Both the position numbers and the translations under genes were made by a program. Of a stretch of 64,000 bases of DNA, positions 8,407-18,319 are shown in pieces (the first letter of the stretch is position 1; each line of letters opens with the position of its first letter). This stretch comes from Prevotella sp. BV3P1 (lineage in GTDB: Bacteria; Bacteroidota; Bacteroidia; Bacteroidales; Bacteroidaceae), in the NCBI RefSeq assembly GCF_000479005.1, contig NZ_AWXC01000025.1:46126-110125 (forward strand), read 5' to 3'. A model generated the notes under the pieces. The model searched no databases, was not told where the DNA came from, and worked only from the letters and a program-made list of their open reading frames with translations.

Positions 8407-9943
8407 ATTTTACATAATAGCCTTTATTATAGGTGTTATTTTCTTGTTACTCAATATCCTTACACCAGAAACTGGGGACGATTGGGCTTATAAATATATT
8501 TTTCAACAATCACCTTATGATTCATATACGCCTATAGGCAATCTTGCAGATATTTTAGAAAGCCAATATAATCATTGGTATATCCAAAATGGAAGATTTA
8601 TTCCACATTTCTGTCTACAGACATTTAGTGGAGTTTTTGGGAAAGGATTATTCAACATAGGGAATACAATTATCTTTCTGGCTTTCCTTTTCTTTCTCTT
8701 AAAATTGGTATCGCCTATTGAAAGAAAACTAACAGACACTCAAAAAACTCATTTTTTTATACTTTCTTCTTCACTGATATTTCTTTTTTTTCCTGATTTT
8801 AAAAGATGTTTCTTGTGGATGTCAGGTAGTTTCAACTATTTGTGGTCTGGCTTTTTTTGTCTTATTTTTGTTTCTTGCATGGATTCTTTCACAAGCAAAC
8901 GAAAAAATAGTTTAGATTACATAGGTTTGTTTATTTTAGGTTTAGTATGTGGTTGGACCCACGAATGTATAGTTTTAGGTTTGGGAGTTGGATATTTTGT
9001 TTATTATATATTTTTTTTACGGCATGAATTAACTCCTAATAAATTATGGCTTCTTAGTGGATTTTATTTGGGTGTCATCTTCCTTGTTTTCGCCCCTGGC
9101 ACAATTAATAGAGGTGTTAGTGCCATTGGTACGAATGTCTCGGTTTTTTCGGATTACTTCACCACGTTGCAAAGCATGGTGAATTTGCGATTGCTGCCTT
9201 TACTTATTATTTTTCTTATAATCTTAGTATGTTCAAAGAAACTGTTATTAAGGGAGTTCTTGTATGAAAATATAGTTTTGGTAGTTGCTATCTTGGTTTC
9301 TTTTGTCTTTCTTGTTTTAGTAAAGAATACAAGTGCCAGGTCTCGCTTTGGCATTGAATTATTTTCTTTGATTCTTATACTGAAATTAACAATAAGGTAT
9401 CCTATAAAAAAATATATAACATGGTCTCTTGGGTGCATTTGTTTCTTGTTGTCAGCACTTGTTATCCATATATGTAGAAATAATTATAACAATTACCAAG
9501 AGGAATTATTGCAGTTACAGAATCCAAATACTCAATACATAATAACACAGAAGACTAATTTTAACAGACATTTGCTGCGTTTTGTCGTTTCAACTCCTGG
9601 CGGAATGAGTGATGTTTCTTATAATTCTGATTTTTGGGCAAATAAAGCAATCGCACATGCTTTTAAAAGAAAAAATGCGATTTTCCTTCCAATTGAATTT
9701 GTACAAGACTTTGTTAGAAATACAAATAAATACAGACAATGGCATACTTTGGATGAATTAGATTTCTATGCAAAACGTATTGATGAATCTGTAAAATTTG
9801 ATGAATTAAGAATGGCAATAAAGCGTGATAAGTTGAAGGTAGAGCAATACAAAAAAGACCAAGGTTGTTATCCTTTTTCGTTTGTGAAAATTGGAAATCA
9901 AGATGTTATGCTTGTCAGTAAAATGATAGACTTACAAAAATAG
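8390..9943 (+). CDS. Large DUF6056-like membrane protein, candidate GtrC-type glycosyltransferase
   Basis: This 517-residue protein has about 10-12 membrane segments and a soluble C-terminal domain (about 370-517). Early conserved features are TPETGDDWAYKYIF and YNHWYIQNGRFIPHF. An acidic pair after the first membrane helix, as here (GDD), is usual in GT-C fold enzymes that use lipid-phosphate sugars. It resembles proteins annotated DUF6056. Following gtrA and gtrB directly, it occupies the position of the specificity enzyme GtrC, which transfers the flipped sugar to the growing glycan. That role is inferred. A second start codon (8396) is equally possible. Confidence 0.75.
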   Translation: MNMRNKFYIIAFIIGVIFLLLNILTPETGDDWAYKYIFQQSPYDSYTPIGNLADILESQYNHWYIQNGRFIPHFCLQTFSGVFGKGLFNIGNTIIFLAFLFFLLKLVSPIERKLTDTQKTHFFILSSSLIFLFFPDFKRCFLWMSGSFNYLWSGFFCLIFVSCMDSFTSKRKNSLDYIGLFILGLVCGWTHECIVLGLGVGYFVYYIFFLRHELTPNKLWLLSGFYLGVIFLVFAPGTINRGVSAIGTNVSVFSDYFTTLQSMVNLRLLPLLIIFLIILVCSKKLLLREFLYENIVLVVAILVSFVFLVLVKNTSARSRFGIELFSLILILKLTIRYPIKKYITWSLGCICFLLSALVIHICRNNYNNYQEELLQLQNPNTQYIITQKTNFNRHLLRFVVSTPGGMSDVSYNSDFWANKAIAHAFKRKNAIFLPIEFVQDFVRNTNKYRQWHTLDELDFYAKRIDESVKFDELRMAIKRDKLKVEQYKKDQGCYPFSFVKIGNQDVMLVSKMIDLQK

Positions 9944-10894
9944 ATGAAATTTAGCGTAACTATACCAGCATTTAAAGCAGCTTATTTGCAGGAATGTATT
10001 GAAAGTATTATTGCCCAAACGTTCGATGATTTTGAGATAATAGTTGTTAATGATAATTCACCAGAAGATATTGATAGCATTCTTTGCAAGTTTGATGATA
10101 AGAGACTGAGATATTTTAAAAACGAAGTAGGATTTGGGGCAGAGCATGTGGTTGAAAATTGGAACAAATGTTTGGAATATGCTCATGGTGAATATGTTAT
10201 TTGTATGGGTGACGACGATCGATTAGGACCTAACTGTCTGAGTGATCTTTTTGAGTTGATTGAAAAATATCCCATGTTGGATGTTTATTATTCCAGAACA
10301 GAATTAATCGATGAACATTCGCAACCTTATGTTGTTTATGATACCCGTCCCGAACGTGAAACGGTCTATGAAATGATTTATAACCGTTGGCACGGAGGAA
10401 GTATGCTTATAGGTAATTATTGTTATCGCGCTGACGCTTTAAGGAAACGTGGTGGCTTTTATGATTTACCGTTTGCTTGGGGATCGGATGCCATATCAGC
10501 ATATCAAGGTGGTGAAAAAGCAGGAATCGCAAATACTCGTCAGGTGGGCTTTCAATATAGAACTAATAGATACAGTATAAGTAGAAAAGTTGATAACATA
10601 GCAGGAAAGGTTCGGGCTCTAACGCTACAACGAAAATGGTTTGAGAACTTTTTTAGTAAGGTTCCAGATAATGAAGAAGATAGAAAAATTCTTTGTTTAT
10701 TAAGGAGCGAATTAGACGAACATTTTCAACAAATGATTGCAAGAGATATTGTGTATGGTATTTCTATTAATCCCTTAAAACAGACAAGGTTTTGGCTGAC
10801 TAATTCTTCTTCATATGGATTGAGTCATGTTTTCGTGTTAAAGTGTTTTTGTAGAGGTATTTTTAATTTTATTAAAAACAAATGTCAAAAATAG
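9944..10894 (+). CDS. Family 2 glycosyltransferase
   Basis: A 316-residue soluble GT-A enzyme starting directly after the previous stop codon. The nucleotide-binding part is FSVTIPAFKAAYLQECIESI and VVNDNSPEDIDSI, and the acidic metal-binding motif is CMGDDDRLGP (about 86-95). YNRWHGGSMLIGNYC and FAWGSDAISAY further on are likely acceptor-side segments. It overlaps the pyruvyltransferase gene by 13 bases. The sugar specificity is unknown. Confidence 0.88.
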   Translation: MKFSVTIPAFKAAYLQECIESIIAQTFDDFEIIVVNDNSPEDIDSILCKFDDKRLRYFKNEVGFGAEHVVENWNKCLEYAHGEYVICMGDDDRLGPNCLSDLFELIEKYPMLDVYYSRTELIDEHSQPYVVYDTRPERETVYEMIYNRWHGGSMLIGNYCYRADALRKRGGFYDLPFAWGSDAISAYQGGEKAGIANTRQVGFQYRTNRYSISRKVDNIAGKVRALTLQRKWFENFFSKVPDNEEDRKILCLLRSELDEHFQQMIARDIVYGISINPLKQTRFWLTNSSSYGLSHVFVLKCFCRGIFNFIKNKCQK

Positions 10895-12000
10895 GAATCA
10901 TAACATTTCATGCGTCATTTAATTATGGCTCAATGCTTCAGGCGTATGCTCTGCAAACATTCCTTCATATGAAAGGGCATGATGTAGAATTTATAAATTA
11001 TAGGTCTCATTTTCAAAAGCAAATTTATTATAAACCATTTGACGTTCACTCAAAATATTCTTTATTATCTAGTTTAAAGAGATTGTTGCTTTACCCATCA
11101 TCTATCAAAGAGCTATCAAAAAAATGGTATCTATTTGATGAATTTCTTTCAAATAATCTTCGTGTCTCCTCTTCTGAATATAATTCTATAGATGAGTTGC
11201 AACAGGCACATTTTAATTATGACATTGTTGTTGTAGGCAGTGATCAAATATGGAATAGCAATGCATCAGATTCAGGTGAGGCTTATTTTGCAGGTTTCTT
11301 GCCAAGCAGTGTCGAAAAGGTGGCTTATGGACCTTCGTTTGGGCAAACGCCAGAGAATAATAACGTTGATGTAATTCGGAACTTTCTAAAAGGTTTTAAA
11401 GCAATTTCTGTGAGGGAAGAACGAGCAAGGAAATTCTTGCAGGACAATAATATAGCTTCAGATGTTGATGTCGTATGTGATCCAACACTATTGCTGTCAG
11501 CTCATGAGTATGAAAAACTTATACAAGATGAACCTTTGATAAAAGGGGAGTATATATTTTTTTATACTCCTGTGGGTTTGCCTAAAGAGTATTTTGCTAT
11601 AGTAAATAATTTGGCTGAGAAACTAAGTATACCTGTTTATACAGAACGGGCATATTATCCTCATGATTTGCGGAAATTTGCTAACATTAAGAATTTTCCC
11701 GCAGTTGGACCTTGTGAATTTCTTAATTTAGTAAAAAATGCCAAATACGTCTGTGGAGGTTCTTTTCATCTTCAAGTTTTTTCAATTTTGTTCAAGAAAG
11801 ATTTCTATTGTATCAATGGGGATCAAGATAGTCGGACAAATAATTTATTAACTAAATTAGGTTTAGAGAGTAGAATTATCAGTCTTACAAAACCTCAAAT
11901 AGGAATTCCTCATAAAATAACAAACTATGAAAGTGTTTTTGAAAAGTTGAAGACTTATAGGTCACATTCAATTGAATTTATTGACAAATGGATCAATTAA
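10882..12000 (+). CDS. Polysaccharide pyruvyl transferase family protein
   Basis: The 372-residue protein fits PF04230, enzymes that transfer a pyruvyl ketal from phosphoenolpyruvate onto glycan sugars (CsaB/EpsO/WcaK type). Visible family features are GIITFHASFNYGSMLQAYALQ at the N-terminus, VVGSDQIWN in the middle, SVREERA, VCDPTLLL and the C-terminal GGSFHLQVFSI in place of the usual S-RFH motif. It overlaps genes on both sides by 13 bases. Pyruvylation would give the polymer extra negative charge. Confidence 0.9.
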   Translation: MSKIGIITFHASFNYGSMLQAYALQTFLHMKGHDVEFINYRSHFQKQIYYKPFDVHSKYSLLSSLKRLLLYPSSIKELSKKWYLFDEFLSNNLRVSSSEYNSIDELQQAHFNYDIVVVGSDQIWNSNASDSGEAYFAGFLPSSVEKVAYGPSFGQTPENNNVDVIRNFLKGFKAISVREERARKFLQDNNIASDVDVVCDPTLLLSAHEYEKLIQDEPLIKGEYIFFYTPVGLPKEYFAIVNNLAEKLSIPVYTERAYYPHDLRKFANIKNFPAVGPCEFLNLVKNAKYVCGGSFHLQVFSILFKKDFYCINGDQDSRTNNLLTKLGLESRIISLTKPQIGIPHKITNYESVFEKLKTYRSHSIEFIDKWIN

Positions 12001-12968
12001 CAACCCCTCTCGTCTCTGTTATTATTCCTATATATCAGGCAGAGAAAACACTATGTAAGGCTTTGGATAGTGTGTTAGGTCAGACTCTTACCGAGTTTGA
12101 GGTTATCCTGATAGATGACGGGAGTACTGATAATTCAGGATATATTTGTGATGAATATGTACGCAAGGACAGGCGGGTAAAGGTTGTTCATCAATGCAAC
12201 AAGGGTGTTTCTGCCGCACGACAATGCGGTATAGAACGTGCAAGAGGTGAGTATTCCATACATGTGGATCCTGATGATTGGGTAGAACCAGAGATGTTAC
12301 AAGAACTTTATAGGTGTGCCAAAAGGCATGATGCAGATATGGTGATTTGTGATTTCTATGAAAATTCATATAAAGGACAAAAATATATCAAGCAAGAACC
12401 CTCAGCATTAGATGCGTCAGTAGTTTTAGAAGATATATTTTTTAAGCTGCACGGTTCAACTTGCAATAAATTAATCAAACACAGCTGTTATATACGGAAT
12501 AAAGTCCACTTCCCTTTGAATATATCTTTTTGTGAAGATCAATATGTGATCGCTTCACTATTATTGAATAATCTAAAAGTTGCCTATTTACCAAAGGCCT
12601 TTTATCATTATCAGCGTGATGATTCAAAAAAATCATTATCTTTAAAATATACAGAAGCTTCGTTAAGTGAGGATATTTTAATAAGGTCATTATTTAATCA
12701 ATTGTTGAAAGATACAAATATTAGGCAGCAAGTTTATTCTATGAAGTCATATATGATTGTGTCCAAAGCCTTCTTCGGTGGCAGACATTTGTTTTCGTCA
12801 AAGATGTTTAAAGAAATATTTATAGCCTATGTTTCTTATGTCAAAGAATCGAAGTCAAATTGGATAGAAAAGCTTTTAATTTATATTTCTTGTAGGGGAG
12901 GATATCAATTTTGTGTAAGACTCTTTGATTTCTTACTTCAGATTAATCATAATTTAGTTCGAAAATAA
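11988..12968 (+). CDS. Family 2 glycosyltransferase
   Basis: A 326-residue GT2 enzyme with the canonical motifs VSVIIPIYQAEKTLCKALDSVL, LIDDGSTDNSG (about 36-46) and HVDPDDWVEPEM (about 90-101). The C-terminal third is basic and aromatic, as in capsule glycosyltransferases that sit at the membrane. It starts 13 bases inside the pyruvyltransferase gene and ends one base before the polymerase gene. The sugar is unknown. Confidence 0.9.
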   Translation: MDQLTTPLVSVIIPIYQAEKTLCKALDSVLGQTLTEFEVILIDDGSTDNSGYICDEYVRKDRRVKVVHQCNKGVSAARQCGIERARGEYSIHVDPDDWVEPEMLQELYRCAKRHDADMVICDFYENSYKGQKYIKQEPSALDASVVLEDIFFKLHGSTCNKLIKHSCYIRNKVHFPLNISFCEDQYVIASLLLNNLKVAYLPKAFYHYQRDDSKKSLSLKYTEASLSEDILIRSLFNQLLKDTNIRQQVYSMKSYMIVSKAFFGGRHLFSSKMFKEIFIAYVSYVKESKSNWIEKLLIYISCRGGYQFCVRLFDFLLQINHNLVRK

Positions 12969-12969
12969 T

Positions 12970-14037
12970 ATGCTTTATATAGCTACCTTTGTTATTTTTT
13001 ATATTTATTGTGTCAGCCTTTGCAATAAACCATATACAAAGCAAGACAAAGTGCTTAAGATTGGAGCAGTTGTGATAGCTGTTTTGATAGGCTTTAGGAA
13101 AGGGTGGCCTGATGAGGATGCCTATTTATTTGCATTTAATGGAGCTCCTTACTTAAATGAGTTTTCCTGGGACACACAGTCGCTTGCTTATGCTGAACTC
13201 GGTTACTTCTATTTGGCATCAGTCATAAAAACAATTTACTTTAACTCCACCTTTTATTTTTTAGTAATGGGTGGACTTTCTATGTATTTACTGTATAAGT
13301 GTTTAGATAAATATTGTTTATTGCCACTTATCGGCTTTTGTGATTATATTGCGCGTTTCCTATTAAATAGAGATTTTACCCAGATGCGTTCTTCCTTGGC
13401 TATTCTTTTAATTGTCATAGCAACAAAATATATCTATGAAAAGAAAATGTGGAAATACATGCTTGTGGTATTACTGGCGTATCAGTTCCACCATTCTGCT
13501 TCATTGGCAATTCCACTTTACTTTTTTTGTATGTTGAATTTGAAGCATTGGCATATTGTCACGGGCATCTTAATTGCATTTCCCCTTGCAGCAATTTTTG
13601 CCCCATCAATATCTGTCCTGTTATCAGATTGGAGTGAGGACCTTCAAATTAAGACTTATACCGAGGGTGGATACGTTGAGCTGGCGTTAGGATTCGCCAA
13701 TCCCATGATCTATTTTCAAATAGCTGTTTTGTTACTTTTTACATTTAGAGAGAAGCAACTTACTCGTCTAACACCCTATTATAATATATTTAGAACTGGA
13801 TATTTTTATTCTACCTTATTCTTGATATTCTTTTGTAATTATACTGCACTTTCAGGGAGAACATCTACCATTTTTGCTACGTTTGAGATATTTATTTTGT
13901 CTGCATTAGCATTGACTTTCTCTGGAGTACAACGAAAAATATATTTTACAAGTTTAGTCGTCATTTTGAGTTATTTCTTTTATAGTAAATATTGGGCGGC
14001 AATGATGATGACTAACGGGGCTGCAGGATTCTTTTAA
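12970..14037 (+). CDS. EpsG-family membrane protein, probable polysaccharide polymerase (Wzy-like)
   Basis: This 355-residue protein has about nine membrane segments. It contains FRKGWPDEDAYLFAF near residue 45-60, the charged loop with adjacent acidic residues that marks EpsG (PF14897), and RDFTQMRSSLAILLI, the RQ-lAi-like motif of that family. EpsG and Wzy proteins join repeat units in the periplasm. It is the only polymerase candidate in the cluster, so it is the likely partner of the Wzx protein at 4573. Polymerases diverge strongly, so family membership is surer than the exact role. Confidence 0.85.
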   Translation: MLYIATFVIFYIYCVSLCNKPYTKQDKVLKIGAVVIAVLIGFRKGWPDEDAYLFAFNGAPYLNEFSWDTQSLAYAELGYFYLASVIKTIYFNSTFYFLVMGGLSMYLLYKCLDKYCLLPLIGFCDYIARFLLNRDFTQMRSSLAILLIVIATKYIYEKKMWKYMLVVLLAYQFHHSASLAIPLYFFCMLNLKHWHIVTGILIAFPLAAIFAPSISVLLSDWSEDLQIKTYTEGGYVELALGFANPMIYFQIAVLLLFTFREKQLTRLTPYYNIFRTGYFYSTLFLIFFCNYTALSGRTSTIFATFEIFILSALALTFSGVQRKIYFTSLVVILSYFFYSKYWAAMMMTNGAAGFF

Positions 14038-14040
14038 TTT

Positions 14041-15126
14041 ATGAAAGTAGTAGTTGTTTGTACACGCCTATGTTTCGGTGGAGCCGAAAGAGTGGGAGTT
14101 ATGCTCGCTAATGGATTAGCACAGAGAGGTCATCAGGTTACATTGTGGGCTGATCTTTATGATCAGGTTACTTATCCGATAGATGAACGTGTAACCTTAT
14201 CCAATCTATACACAAAACAATATTCTGGGTTGGCAAAATGGAGGAACTCCATTCATAATTTGCGCAATACATGGAAGAAAGAAAAGCCTGAGGTAGTCAT
14301 TGGCATTATGTGGGCATGTTCTTTAAAGGCGCGTATAGCTACAATAGGATTAAATGTTCCAGTCATCAGTACTGTTCATGATGCTTTCGAACACCCAAAG
14401 AGTGCACCGATGTCTTCATTTGAATATTTCCATAAGTTTTATCTTAATAAGCTCTATCGGTGTGTTACAGTGTTGACCCATGCCGATAAAAAGATTATAG
14501 GTAAAAGGCTTAAGAATGTTTATGTAATGCCCAATCCTTTGGGACTTGCTCCAGTCGTAGAGGTTCCGCAAAAAGACAAGGTTATATTAGCCGCTGGGCG
14601 GTTAGATAGCTGGTATGTAAAAGGATTCGACTTGCTTATTGAAGCATGGGGACAAATAGCCCATCGCCACCCAGATTGGACATTGAAAATTGCAGGTTCG
14701 GGAACAGATACGAGTAAGCAATTTATACAAAGGTTAGCTAAGAAGCATCAAATAGAGAATCAGTTTCAATTAATTGGGTTCCAAAAGAATATTGATGAAA
14801 TCTATAAAAGTTCAGCCATCTTCGTACTGAGTAGCCGGTATGAGGGCTTTGGACTCGTTTTAATAGAAGCCATGAGCCAAGGTTGCGCTTGTGTAGCTGC
14901 TGATTATAAAGGCAGGCAGAAAGATATAATTACAGATGAATCTGAAGGTATCACCTGTGAACCCGAAGATGCAGTGTTGTTAGCACGAGGTATGGATCAA
15001 CTGATTTCAGATGAAGATTATCGCCTATCAGTTCAGCAACATTCAATAGAGGCGAGTAAACGCTTTTCTTTAAACAAGATTATTGACAAATGGGAACACC
15101 TGCTGACAATTCTATCAGATAATTAG
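14041..15126 (+). CDS. Family 4 glycosyltransferase
   Basis: A 361-residue GT-B retaining glycosyltransferase. The N-terminal domain begins KVVVVCTRLCFGGAERVGVMLANGL (listed here as a motif with the GGAERV glycine-rich acceptor loop). The C-terminal nucleotide-binding domain carries AAGRLDSWYVKGFDLLIEAW and the E-x7-E element SSRYEGFGLVLIEAMSQG. This architecture uses a nucleotide sugar donor and acts on the cytoplasmic face of the membrane. It starts three bases after the polymerase stop. Confidence 0.92.
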   Translation: MKVVVVCTRLCFGGAERVGVMLANGLAQRGHQVTLWADLYDQVTYPIDERVTLSNLYTKQYSGLAKWRNSIHNLRNTWKKEKPEVVIGIMWACSLKARIATIGLNVPVISTVHDAFEHPKSAPMSSFEYFHKFYLNKLYRCVTVLTHADKKIIGKRLKNVYVMPNPLGLAPVVEVPQKDKVILAAGRLDSWYVKGFDLLIEAWGQIAHRHPDWTLKIAGSGTDTSKQFIQRLAKKHQIENQFQLIGFQKNIDEIYKSSAIFVLSSRYEGFGLVLIEAMSQGCACVAADYKGRQKDIITDESEGITCEPEDAVLLARGMDQLISDEDYRLSVQQHSIEASKRFSLNKIIDKWEHLLTILSDN

Positions 15127-15139
15127 AAAGTAATGAAAT

Positions 15140-16102
15140 ATGAATAATGTGCCAACCATAACCGTTTTGACTCCTGCTTACAACAAAGGTAAGACGATAA
15201 AAAGAACATTTGAGAGTTTATTAAACCAGACCAGTTTTGATTTTGAGTGGGTCTTAATCAATGATGGAAGTACTGATAATACATTAGAGGTAATCAATGG
15301 CTTTCAGACAGATAAATTTCCTATTCGATTTACAAATAAGCAGAACGAAGGACTTAATCGCACTTATAATCTTGGTGTAAGATTAGCAGAAGGAAAGCTG
15401 ATATTTCGTTTAGATCCAGATGATTATTTGGTTGAGGATGCTATTGAAAGTGTCATCCAATATACACAGCTTCTTGATAGCGATGATCAATTATGCTCTG
15501 TGGCTTTCCTTACCAAATATTCTAATGGAAAGATTGTCGGAACCCATCCCTATACTGAGCCTAAAAGAAGTAATTTTATTGATTACAGAATATTGGATAA
15601 AGGGAGAGGAGACCGCATCGAGGTTGTTAAAAGAGAAGTCTTGCTTCAATATCCAATGCCAGAGATTGAAGGAGAGAAGTTCTGCTTAGAATCGGTAATG
15701 CAACAGAATATAGCAGAGGAATATGATGCGCTTTATATACCAAAAGCCATATATATTCGTGAATATAATGAAGCGAGCATTACATCTAACTTAGTGCGTG
15801 TTTTTTCTCAGAATCCTGAAGGGACATTATTGACTTACTCACAGAGTGTGAATATTTTAGTGAGGAAGCAAAAGGAAGGCTATCCTGTAAGAAGAGAAAT
15901 ATTTAAAACTGGAATAAATTATTTCAGATTTTGTCTTTACTCCAAAGAAAAGATGAAAGATATTTTTAAAAAAGTTCCTAAATTTATTTGTTTTGAGTGT
16001 TTCATACCTGGTATGTTATTATATGGTATTGATCAGCTAAATCCCAATTGGGTTTATAATTCTTTATTCTGGGTAAGAAAAAACATTGGTATTTTTAAGT
16101 AA
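15140..16102 (+). CDS. Family 2 glycosyltransferase
   Basis: A 320-residue GT2 protein with ITVLTPAYNKGKTIKRTFESL, LINDGSTDNT and the metal-binding RLDPDDYLVED. WVLINDGSTD and LNRTYNLGVRLAEGK are typical of capsule GT2 enzymes found with polymer clusters. It follows the GT4 gene after 13 bases. The donor and linkage are unknown. Confidence 0.9.
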   Translation: MNNVPTITVLTPAYNKGKTIKRTFESLLNQTSFDFEWVLINDGSTDNTLEVINGFQTDKFPIRFTNKQNEGLNRTYNLGVRLAEGKLIFRLDPDDYLVEDAIESVIQYTQLLDSDDQLCSVAFLTKYSNGKIVGTHPYTEPKRSNFIDYRILDKGRGDRIEVVKREVLLQYPMPEIEGEKFCLESVMQQNIAEEYDALYIPKAIYIREYNEASITSNLVRVFSQNPEGTLLTYSQSVNILVRKQKEGYPVRREIFKTGINYFRFCLYSKEKMKDIFKKVPKFICFECFIPGMLLYGIDQLNPNWVYNSLFWVRKNIGIFK

Positions 16103-16169
16103 ATATATCTGCTTCTTTCAAGTTGCTTAGATTTTTTGCGCATCAATTAATAACAAAAATGGTATTGAC

Positions 16170-17108
16170 ATGTTAACAAAAGGTATAGTATCAGTCATAG
16201 TTCCAGCATACAATGTTAGTGATTATTTAGATACATTTTTTACTTGTATGATGAATCAGACGTATGAAAATATTGAGGTAATTGTTATAGATGATGGTAG
16301 TACTGATAATTCAGGGGAAATATGCGATAAATGGGCAAAAATGGAATCCCGGATTAAGGTATTTCATAAAGATAATGGTGGGTTAAGTTCTGCTCGCAAT
16401 AAAGGAATAGAATTAGCTCAGGGAGAATGGATGACATTTCTTGATCCAGACGACACTGTTTCTTTTGGTTATATAGAATCGCTCTTATCTTTGACAACTG
16501 AAGATATTGATCAAGTAATTGGTGGGTGGGAGAGTAGAGATCAAGATGGTAATACAATTACTTCACTTCAGAGTACCGTTTCTGGTGTGATTTCAAAAAA
16601 TGAGGCTATATTATGGGTTTTCCATCCTAAATATTTATGGCCAGGATTTGCATGGGGAAAGCTTTATCGTTCTTCTATAATTAAAGAAAACAATCTCCGA
16701 TTCGATGAAAGTCAATGGCTGTGCGAGGATGGGGTTTTTTCAATTTTGTTTTTATGTAATATTCAGGGAAAGGTATCGTTTACGACAGAACCATTGTACT
16801 ATTATTTGGTAGATAGAATAGGAAGTAATACATATAAGTCAAACGAAAAATATTCAGAGAAAGTATTGCATGAATTTTATGGTTATGTCAAAATGTTTAA
16901 AATGCTAAGTGAATATCATATAAATAGCCCAAAAACTCGCTTATTCGCAAAATGGAATGTTTATGTGATGTACCGTCGTTTAATAAGAAAACTTGATAGA
17001 TTCAAAGTCTTTGCCCCACGAGCAGAACTTTATGAAACATTGATCTCAATCATCCCTACCTGGCAATTACCTTTCTTTTCTTTAATATTACGTTTCAAAA
17101 GAAAATAG
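16170..17108 (+). CDS. Family 2 glycosyltransferase
   Basis: A 312-residue GT2 enzyme with VSVIVPAYNVSDYLDTFF, VIDDGSTDNSGEICDKW and FLDPDDTVSFGYIESL. CEDGVFSILFL in the middle resembles the conserved ED motif after the DXD domain in this subgroup, where the aspartate is the probable catalytic base. It lies 67 bases after the preceding gene and 105 before the next, the loosest spacing in this part of the operon. Confidence 0.9.
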   Translation: MLTKGIVSVIVPAYNVSDYLDTFFTCMMNQTYENIEVIVIDDGSTDNSGEICDKWAKMESRIKVFHKDNGGLSSARNKGIELAQGEWMTFLDPDDTVSFGYIESLLSLTTEDIDQVIGGWESRDQDGNTITSLQSTVSGVISKNEAILWVFHPKYLWPGFAWGKLYRSSIIKENNLRFDESQWLCEDGVFSILFLCNIQGKVSFTTEPLYYYLVDRIGSNTYKSNEKYSEKVLHEFYGYVKMFKMLSEYHINSPKTRLFAKWNVYVMYRRLIRKLDRFKVFAPRAELYETLISIIPTWQLPFFSLILRFKRK

Positions 17109-17213
17109 GAAGATAATGTCCAATGTTACTATTGGTGTGCAAAATCAGATATATTTGGTATTGCTGATTTTATGGGATAGACAACACATAAAAATCACTT
17201 CACAATTGTTACT

Positions 17214-17834
17214 ATGCAATATGAATTTGTAAAAGAGATAGGGTCAAATATACCAATACCTTCTTCTTATAAGGATGTACGCATTTTAGTTCAAAGTGAC
17301 TATTATCGCTTTATGGGTAGAAAAGCCTCTTGGTTCGTTATGTTTTGTAAGACGCTTATTGAACCAAGTTTTGCATTCTTATTTTGGCATCGAATATCTG
17401 CTCTTAAAAGACGCAATCCGCTCTATATCATTGCAAAAATTCTACATCGCCATTACATGTTTAAGTACTCATTACTGATACCTTCTTCAACAAAAATAGG
17501 ATATGGGCTTTATTTAGGACATCCTTCAGGCATCATTATAAATCATACGGCTATCATTGGTAATAATGTTAATCTAAGCCAGTTTACAACTATTGGTTCT
17601 AACGAAGGAAAAGCAGCCATGATTGGTGATAATGTCTATATCGGGCCGTCTTGTTGTTTGATTGAAGATGTAAAGATTGGGGCAGATGTTACTATTGGTG
17701 CTGGAGCTATTGTAACAAAGGATATACCAGAAGGTGCGGTTGCGGTAGGAAATCCTGCTAAAGCTTTACAAAACACAAAGAATGTTGATTATATCAATAA
17801 TAAATGGAGAACTGAGTATGGCACCACTATATAA
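17214..17834 (+). CDS. Serine-acetyltransferase-like left-handed beta-helix acyltransferase
   Basis: The 206-residue protein has an alpha-helical N-terminal part followed by hexapeptide repeats, visible as IGYGLYLGHPSGIIINHTAIIGNNVNLSQ (pattern I-G at each turn), then IGDNVYIGPSC, VKIGADVTIGAGAIV and the closing AVAVGNPAKAL. The histidine in LGHPSGI corresponds to the catalytic histidine of CysE-type enzymes. Inside a capsule cluster it more likely acetylates a sugar than serine. The N-terminal helices are shorter than those of true CysE, in keeping with that idea, but the substrate is not proved. Confidence 0.82.
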   Translation: MQYEFVKEIGSNIPIPSSYKDVRILVQSDYYRFMGRKASWFVMFCKTLIEPSFAFLFWHRISALKRRNPLYIIAKILHRHYMFKYSLLIPSSTKIGYGLYLGHPSGIIINHTAIIGNNVNLSQFTTIGSNEGKAAMIGDNVYIGPSCCLIEDVKIGADVTIGAGAIVTKDIPEGAVAVGNPAKALQNTKNVDYINNKWRTEYGTTI

Positions 17835-18282
17835 AAGAATAGAGTTAAAAATTTATCTGTTATTTCATCGTAAACTTTGGGGCAAGTCAATTCAGCTTGA
17901 TGGTCTTCCCGAGATTCAAGTTATAGATCACTTAACTATCGGGCATAACGTTTCTATTAACGATCATGTCTTCCTGCAATGTCATGGAGGCATTACCATT
18001 GGTAATAATGTTACATTATCACGAAACACACAGATTCTTACGGGAGGCTTAGATTTAAGGAATTATTCAGAAAATGCACAGCAAAGATATCGTTCTCATA
18101 CAGGTGGCCCAGTTCTCATTGACGATGGAGTATGGATAGCTGCAAATTGTGTTGTTGTCGGTGGTGTACATATACCAAAGAACTGTGTAATTGCCGCTGG
18201 TAGCGTTGTGAATAAAAGTTTATCTATTCCGAATGCATTATATGGTGGTGTTCCTGCTAAATTCATAAAAAAATTAGATTAG
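17818..18282 (+). CDS. Left-handed beta-helix acyltransferase
   Basis: A short hexapeptide-repeat acetyltransferase (154 residues from ATG 17818) of the maltose/galactoside O-acetyltransferase type. It contains LTIGHNVSINDHVFLQCHGGITIGNNV, interrupted by a loop, then VLIDDGVWIAANCVVVGGVHIPKNCVIAAGSVV. An earlier in-frame ATG at 17782 would give 12 extra residues lying inside the preceding gene. I prefer 17818 because GGAGA-like bases lie just before it and the protein then starts close to the fold. It overlaps the previous gene by 17 bases, so two acetyltransferases are co-translated. Confidence 0.83.
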   Translation: MAPLYKRIELKIYLLFHRKLWGKSIQLDGLPEIQVIDHLTIGHNVSINDHVFLQCHGGITIGNNVTLSRNTQILTGGLDLRNYSENAQQRYRSHTGGPVLIDDGVWIAANCVVVGGVHIPKNCVIAAGSVVNKSLSIPNALYGGVPAKFIKKLD

Positions 18283-18319
18283 ATGTCACATTTCAGATAA
18301 ATCTATCTTTTTATATCTT

